From positions 41,618,150-41,682,149 of the forward strand of contig CM051514.1 in the NCBI GenBank assembly GCA_028015205.1: a stretch of DNA of 64,000 nt. Reading direction: 5' to 3'. Below the pieces are notes generated by a model that did not search any database, was not told where the DNA came from, and saw nothing but the letters and a program-made list of their open reading frames with translations. Positions 62,001 through 64,000 of the stretch are shown in pieces. Positions within the stretch are counted from its first letter, which is position 1. The number at the start of each line of letters is the position of its first letter. A program made the translations under genes and the position numbers. Source of the DNA: Mytilisepta virgata. Taxonomy: Eukaryota > Mollusca > Bivalvia > Mytilida > Mytilidae.

Positions 62001-64000
62001 ATTTATCGTATGGTTAACTAGCAATCTTAATGGAATTTCTTACTTTTCAATGGCCATCTGCCTATAACCAGATGTTTTCCTGATATATTCGGGTCAACGT
62101 TGGGTCAAACATTATGACGTCGCTGATATATTCGGGTCAGCTCATATTAGGGTCGGGTCAACTCTTTACGACGTCACAGTGCCGAAATACGGTAAATTGT
62201 GAAGGCCTCAGCAGGTCGATATAGGCATGGGGAAATACGATAAGGAGCAGGAACTGCTTACCCTTCCCGAGCACCTGGGTCCACTCCTGGTTTTTATAGG
62301 AGGTCGTGTTGTTCATTGTTTTTTAGTTTTCAGTATTTATTTGTTGTGCTTGTGGTTGTTCAATTGTCTTCCGGGTTTGTCTGTCTAATGAATTGCTTTT
62401 TTTTTATTTTTGGTTTTACAGATCTTCTGGGAAGTTGTTTACAACACAAATCGCATAACAAAAACAAATAAAGATTAAATCTGTTGGCGTTTCACAGACA
62501 TATAGATTGAAATATGTCTGATGTCCCTTTAAAGCTCTAATTGTTTTAATTTTATTTTATATAAAAATGACATGGGAAAAGTGTGAATGAGTTAACATTC
62601 TGTCAGAATACTGGGAAAAGATATATATTGTATAGAGTAATGTCTCATTTATTTAAATAGCCAACGATTCTGCATATTGGTGCAAAACCACTAATACAGG
62701 AAATACCCTTTCCGAACGTAACTGAAAATAGTGCATATAAAAAACATAGTCCCTTGCGCAGCTTAGTTTTATGTAAATTAATTATTATTTTGAATGTAAT
62801 TTGGTATCCATGGAAAGCGTAGTGTCTTAGTAGAATTTTTAAACTACTCAAATGATTTTTTTTCAAAAGTATTGTGGATGTGCAGACTGTCAAAGATAAC
62901 CATTTAAAACGATCGACACTCAGTTTTGGGGTACAAGCTTCAGGACGTTGGAGTTCCAAGGGACATTGGTTTCTTATAACACGTTAAGGTGTTTTGATAT
63001 TTAAAGGAAAAGAACTTAAATGATTATGTTTTCACGATATATACTCTCTCACTTATTTAAAATTAACATAAATTTTCCATAGAAGATTGAAATTTGACAA
63101 TTTAACATAGAATGCTATGGAATATTCTAATGGTGGTTTTAACCCTTGTAGATGTAAAACCACTATTAAAGGAAATCCCTTTTCAGAACGTACATGAAAA
63201 TATTGCACATGAAAATGAATAGTTCCTAGCGCAACTCAGCTTTCTGTAAATTAAGTATTATTTTGAATAAAATTTAGTACAATGTATCTATGGAAAGCTT
63301 AGGGTCTTAGCAATATTTAACAAAATACTGTCAAAAGTATTGTGGGTGTACAGAGTGTCAAAGATAACCATTAAAAATGATGGACACTCAGTTTTGGGGT
63401 ACAAACTTCAGGACGTTGAAGTTCCAGTTGACATTGGTTTCTTATATGCAAGTTAAGGTGTTTTGATATTTTTAGGAAAAGAACCTAAATGGTGGTGTTT
63501 TCACATGATATTCCTGTCACTTTATTTAAAATCAAGATACACTTTCCATAGATGATTGAAATTTGACAATTTAACATAGAATGATATGTGAAATTCTAAT
63601 GGTGGTTTTAATCCTATTAACATAAAATATTGTCTAAATATTTCTTCTCAATAATTTTTACATAGAGTCGCAAATTGACGAAATGTGCACATCTGGTGCA
63701 TCAAACTTGGTATATAATAATTGTATTTTATATGTTAAAGTAGTTTACTACTGGTCAATACTAAGAAAAATAAAACTTTGTTTCATGACTGAACATGGTC
63801 ACTCGTAAGCGAATTTGGTGTTATATATAATGATACTTGAAAGTTAGATGTTTGTCTTTTCATATGTTTCTTCAACAATTGGTGTAGAATACACTGCGGT
63901 TATAATACAACACTAAACATTATAAATTTTGTTCTTTGAAATTGTAGTACGAACTGATAGAATATCTTACCCCATAAACTACAGCAATAAAAGCAGGCAA
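46710..64000 (-). CDS. PTHR: Receptor B: PTH-receptor-like class B GPCR, 5'-partial at the window edge
   Basis: Minus-strand exons in transcript order: 63971 to beyond 64000 (partial), 61343-61442, 59851-59961, 59215-59342, 57855-57949, 55765-55930, 55025-55181, 53156-53216, 51921-51990, 50861-50952, 48265-48403, 47701-47742, 46710-47033. Phases agree throughout. All introns are GT-AG except the one after 48265-48403, which has a GC donor. The visible part encodes 504 residues plus stop. Domains match receptor A: six-cysteine ectodomain, seven TMs and a 107-residue tail. PTHR signatures seen: [29 protein letters not shown] with [36 protein letters not shown]. The polar network again has H, E, T and phenylalanine in place of the TM7 tyrosine. 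It lies tail to tail with receptor A and is probably its inverted duplicate. Ligand specificity may differ, since the ectodomain differs more than the TM core. Confidence 0.92.
47701..47742 (-). CDS. PTHR: Receptor B exon 12: 42-nt TM7 micro-exon
   Basis: Fourteen codons, [14 protein letters not shown], differing from receptor A at two residues. Phenylalanine again replaces the usual TM7 tyrosine. Acceptor ATTACAG, donor GAG|GTATGT. Intron 47034-47700 shows nothing recognisable beyond AT-rich DNA. Confidence 0.93.
48031..48130. repeat. Foldback, AAGGGAGATAA family
   Basis: AAAGGGAGATAATTGAAATT and GTCTCCCTTTGG, then GGGGAGGCTA and CTTATCTCCCTT, make a stem like the inner part of 30453-30607. 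In receptor B intron 11. Confidence 0.8.
48265..48403 (-). CDS. PTHR: Receptor B exon 11: TM6 and start of TM7, GC donor
   Basis: 139 nt encoding [20 protein letters not shown] and [20 protein letters not shown]. The acceptor is ATTACAG. The donor reads CAG|GCAAGT, a GC-AG intron, and no GT nearby keeps the frame and the length shared with receptor A. Intron 47743-48264 contains a foldback (48031-48130). Confidence 0.94.
48595..48862. mobile_element. TIR element TAGGGAGCAACC
   Basis: TAGGGAGCAACC and, reversed, TAAGGGAGCAACC bound about 268 bp with repeated TGATCCT and GGTCCTG words. Non-coding. In receptor B intron 10. Confidence 0.8.
49018..49160. repeat. Short TIR element ending GGGGAGATAAT
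   Basis: ATTATCTCCCC (49019) and GGGGAGATAAT (49149) are perfect complements about 120 bp apart. Possibly related to the AAGGGAGATAA foldbacks. Confidence 0.6.
50588..50833 (+). CDS. Unassigned ORF opposite receptor B intron 10
   Basis: 81 codons, starting [14 protein letters not shown] and ending [16 protein letters not shown]. Its composition looks protein-like. It lies on the strand opposite receptor B, ending 27 bp before exon 10 of that gene. I recognise no family. It may be a retroposed fragment or chance. Confidence 0.2.
   Translation: MDNNEPGPSFTNVRTNKIETGCKSLIKKTSEDRKQFRTYDLLDNVGVVQIFMKQDPEHRLKALNINANAEIPKTFVFRLAM
50861..50952 (-). CDS. PTHR: Receptor B exon 10: TM5 and intracellular loop 3
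   Basis: 92 nt encoding [20 protein letters not shown] and [10 protein letters not shown]. Acceptor ATTTCAG, donor ATAG|GTAAGT. The intron 48404-50860 has TIR elements at 48595-48862 and 49018-49160 and an unassigned ORF on the other strand at 50588-50833. Confidence 0.93.
51330..51790 (+). repeat. CTGATGAGTC dispersed repeat, two copies
   Basis: Two starts, AAGGAGTATCTCCCTCGTGC (51334) and AAGGAGTATCTCCCTCGTAC (51661). The first continues to CAACTGATAAATCG, GTGCATCAAAACTGGTATC and a CCACTGAGTC / GGTGGACTCC extension. The second stops at CAACAGTTTAGG. Antisense to receptor B. Confidence 0.78.
51921..51990 (-). CDS. PTHR: Receptor B exon 9: loop-2 Cys and start of TM5
   Basis: 70 nt encoding [18 protein letters not shown] then IVLSVA. 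Acceptor TTCTTAG, donor GCT|GTGAGT. The intron 50953-51920 holds dispersed repeat copies at about 51330-51600 and 51655-51790. Confidence 0.93.
52193..52433 (+). mobile_element. Retroelement 3'-tail fragment
   Basis: CTTCACGACGAGTGCCGTAT, GAGTTCACCCCTGG, TTTATTTGTTGTGCTTGTGG and TGGTTTGCTCCATAGG match the tail at 12793-13053. In receptor B intron 8, antisense to the gene. Confidence 0.75.
53055..53119 (+). repeat. 32-bp tandem duplication
   Basis: AGTTTGTTTGTGTTGCTAC starts at 53055 and 53087; the units differ at one visible base (ACGTAATC versus ACCTAATC). It lies 37 bp from receptor B exon 8. Confidence 0.92.
53156..53216 (-). CDS. PTHR: Receptor B exon 8: TM4 and extracellular loop 2
   Basis: 61 nt encoding [19 protein letters not shown]. 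The extra loop cysteine of receptor A is glutamate here. Acceptor TTTGTAG, donor CTTT|GTAAGT. The intron 51991-53155 carries a retroelement tail (52193-52433) and a 32-bp tandem duplication (53055-53119). Confidence 0.92.
55025..55181 (-). CDS. PTHR: Receptor B exon 7: TM3 and start of TM4
   Basis: 157 nt encoding [20 protein letters not shown], then [18 protein letters not shown] and [15 protein letters not shown]. Acceptor ATTGTAG, donor TGGG|GTAAGC. The intron 53217-55024 has two long poly-C tracts (53989-54003 and 54951-54966) and otherwise nothing clear. Confidence 0.95.
55464..55711 (+). repeat. 88-bp tandem triplication
   Basis: Units start at 55464, 55552 and 55640 with AGTCATAAAATATAAAG and share ATACTGAATCTCAA and GTATTACGATATTTTGATGC. 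The third is truncated just before receptor B exon 6 (55765). Confidence 0.93.
55765..55930 (-). CDS. PTHR: Receptor B exon 6: loop 1, TM2, extracellular loop 1
   Basis: 166 nt encoding [20 protein letters not shown] and a loop ending QFIKEGT. Acceptor CTTTAAAG, donor ACA|GTAAGT. The intron 55182-55764 holds three tandem 88-bp units (55464-55711). Confidence 0.93.
56863..57005. repeat. Large foldback
   Basis: ACATTTATAGCATGGTAGTA pairs with TACTACAATGTAATAAATGT; inner AATATCATATTCCCC/GGAATATGATATT continue the stem. In receptor B intron 5. Confidence 0.87.
57281..57490 (-). repeat. CTGATGAGTC dispersed repeat copy, sense in receptor B
   Basis: On the minus strand: AAAGAGCATCTCCCTCGTGT, GGCCTCGAGCACAACTGATG, then GTGTGCACATCTTGTGCATC and AAAATTGGTATAAAAT. 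GAAA has become GCAG. Confidence 0.8.
57855..57949 (-). CDS. PTHR: Receptor B exon 5: TM1
   Basis: 95 nt encoding [20 protein letters not shown] and the remainder of TM1. Acceptor CATATAG, donor TTTCAG|GTAAGT. The intron 55931-57854 contains a foldback (56863-57005) and a sense-oriented dispersed repeat copy (57281-57490). Confidence 0.92.
58261..58406. repeat. Large foldback
   Basis: CATTGCCGGAAAATATAACA and ATTTATTTGGGCTCGCT pair with AGCTCGCCCAAATAAATT and ATATTTTCCGACAATG; outer CAATAC/GTATTG also pair. In receptor B intron 4. Confidence 0.87.
58735..59160 (-). repeat. Dispersed repeat with two direct units and a GACGGACGG tail
   Basis: AAGTGTTCCT...AAAGTTCTATAACTCCC (58757) recurs as AAGTGTTCCT...AAAGTCCCATAACTCCC (58925), about 168 bp apart. 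The end is GACGGACGGACGGACGC then CCCCGTCGCGATGCGTCGGG, itself a small palindrome. I recall this end from molluscan repeats. The strand is arbitrary. Confidence 0.7.
59215..59342 (-). CDS. PTHR: Receptor B exon 4: end of ectodomain
   Basis: 128 nt encoding [19 protein letters not shown] and [11 protein letters not shown]: cysteines 5 and 6 and sequons NGT and NLT. Acceptor TTATTATAG, donor CAG|GTATGT. The intron 57950-59214 contains a foldback (58261-58406) and a two-unit dispersed repeat (58735-59160). Confidence 0.93.
59851..59961 (-). CDS. PTHR: Receptor B exon 3: hormone-receptor domain core
   Basis: 111 nt encoding [19 protein letters not shown] followed by [12 protein letters not shown]: cysteines 2 to 4. 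Acceptor TTTACAG, donor GAAG|GTATAT. Intron 59343-59850 shows nothing recognisable. Confidence 0.93.
61343..61442 (-). CDS. PTHR: Receptor B exon 2: N-terminal ectodomain helix and first Cys
   Basis: 100 nt, as in receptor A. It encodes [20 protein letters not shown] then [13 protein letters not shown]. Acceptor TTTACAAAG, donor AATG|GTAAGG. The intron 59962-61342 shows a weak retroelement-tail-like fragment at about 61078-61175. Confidence 0.88.
61515..62402 (+). mobile_element. Retroelement copy E with a nested insertion
   Basis: Frameshifted RT C-terminus: [14 protein letters not shown], then [18 protein letters not shown] to 61750, followed by the common tail (TCGATTTGTGACTACCACCG, GGAGCAGGAACTGC, GTTTTTATAGGAGGTCGTG). 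Compared with 12793-13053 the tail is split between GTATACG (61835) and GAGCAGG (62245). It is more decayed than the copies at 2197 and 26123. In receptor B intron 1, antisense to the gene. Confidence 0.82.
61836..62244. mobile_element. About 409-bp insertion with large hairpin
   Basis: Interrupts retroelement copy E. It carries an inverted repeat at about 61868-61977: TAAAATATCAGCCGCGAGAC pairs with GTCGAGCGGCGGATATTTTA, and CACAATGTGAAGCTTTTT with AAAAAGCTTCATATTGTG. A second part repeats TATATTCGGGTCA and GGGTCGGGTCAAC. ATACG occurs at both edges. Confidence 0.72.
62684..63616. repeat. 472-bp tandem duplication with inverted ends
   Basis: AAAACCACTAATACAGGAAA (62684) recurs as AAAACCACTATTAAAGGAAA (63156); both copies carry CACTCAGTTTTGGGGTACAA, TTAAGGTGTTTTGATATTT and AATTTGACAATTTAACATAG. 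Each unit ends AATGGTGGTTTTA, the reverse of its start. Confidence 0.93.
63668..63716 (+). repeat. Fragment of the CTGATGAGTC dispersed repeat
   Basis: GTCGCAAATTGACGAAATG followed by GCACATCTGGTGCATC and TTGGTAT: the 3' part of the family. The CTGATGA box itself is missing. Confidence 0.7.
63971..64000 (-). CDS. PTHR: Receptor B exon 1 (partial): end of signal peptide
   Basis: Ten codons at the window edge, [10 protein letters not shown], followed by GTAAGATATT as donor. They are hydrophobic, end in phase 0 and so join exon 2 in frame, exactly where receptor A has its signal-peptide exon. The start codon is outside the window. The intron 61443-63970 holds a retroelement copy (61515-62402) and a 472-bp tandem duplication. 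Confidence 0.6.

Overview
The window is animal nuclear DNA: AT-rich, intron-containing and dense in dispersed repeats. Several repeat families (tRNA-headed SINEs, truncated retroelements, short TIR elements, a repeat carrying CTGATGAGTC) look like those I associate with bivalve molluscs, and a mussel-like (mytilid) genome is my best guess. That assignment is inference; no species marker is present.

The real coding content is two paralogous class B1 (secretin-family) G-protein-coupled receptors of the parathyroid-hormone-receptor (PTHR) type, arranged tail to tail. Receptor A is on the + strand: 13 coding exons between 10479 and 21954, complete from signal peptide to stop, 512 codons. Receptor B is on the - strand: 12 full coding exons between 61442 and 46710, plus the end of the signal-peptide exon at 63971-64000, so its start codon lies beyond the right edge. 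All twelve exons that can be compared (exons 2-13) have exactly the same length in the two genes (100, 111, 128, 95, 166, 157, 61, 70, 92, 139, 42, 324 nt). This fixes both gene models and points to an inverted tandem duplication. Both encode a six-cysteine hormone-binding ectodomain, seven membrane segments and a conserved cytoplasmic tail, and both would act at the plasma membrane as peptide-hormone receptors coupled to G proteins.

Layout: 1-10473, upstream of receptor A, non-coding, with a retroelement fragment, foldbacks and TIR elements; 10474-21954, receptor A; 21955-46709, about 24.8 kb of non-coding, repeat-rich DNA between the convergent 3' ends, with a reverse transcriptase remnant inside a minisatellite, two tRNA-derived SINEs and many foldbacks; 46710-64000, receptor B, whose introns hold further repeats.

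Points of most interest: the convergent pair with locked exon sizes; a GC-AG intron in receptor B; replacement of the usual TM7 tyrosine of the class B polar network by phenylalanine in both receptors; a SINE a few bases from a splice donor; a minisatellite running up to the acceptor of exon 12; and a dispersed repeat whose best copy carries a hammerhead-ribozyme-like core.
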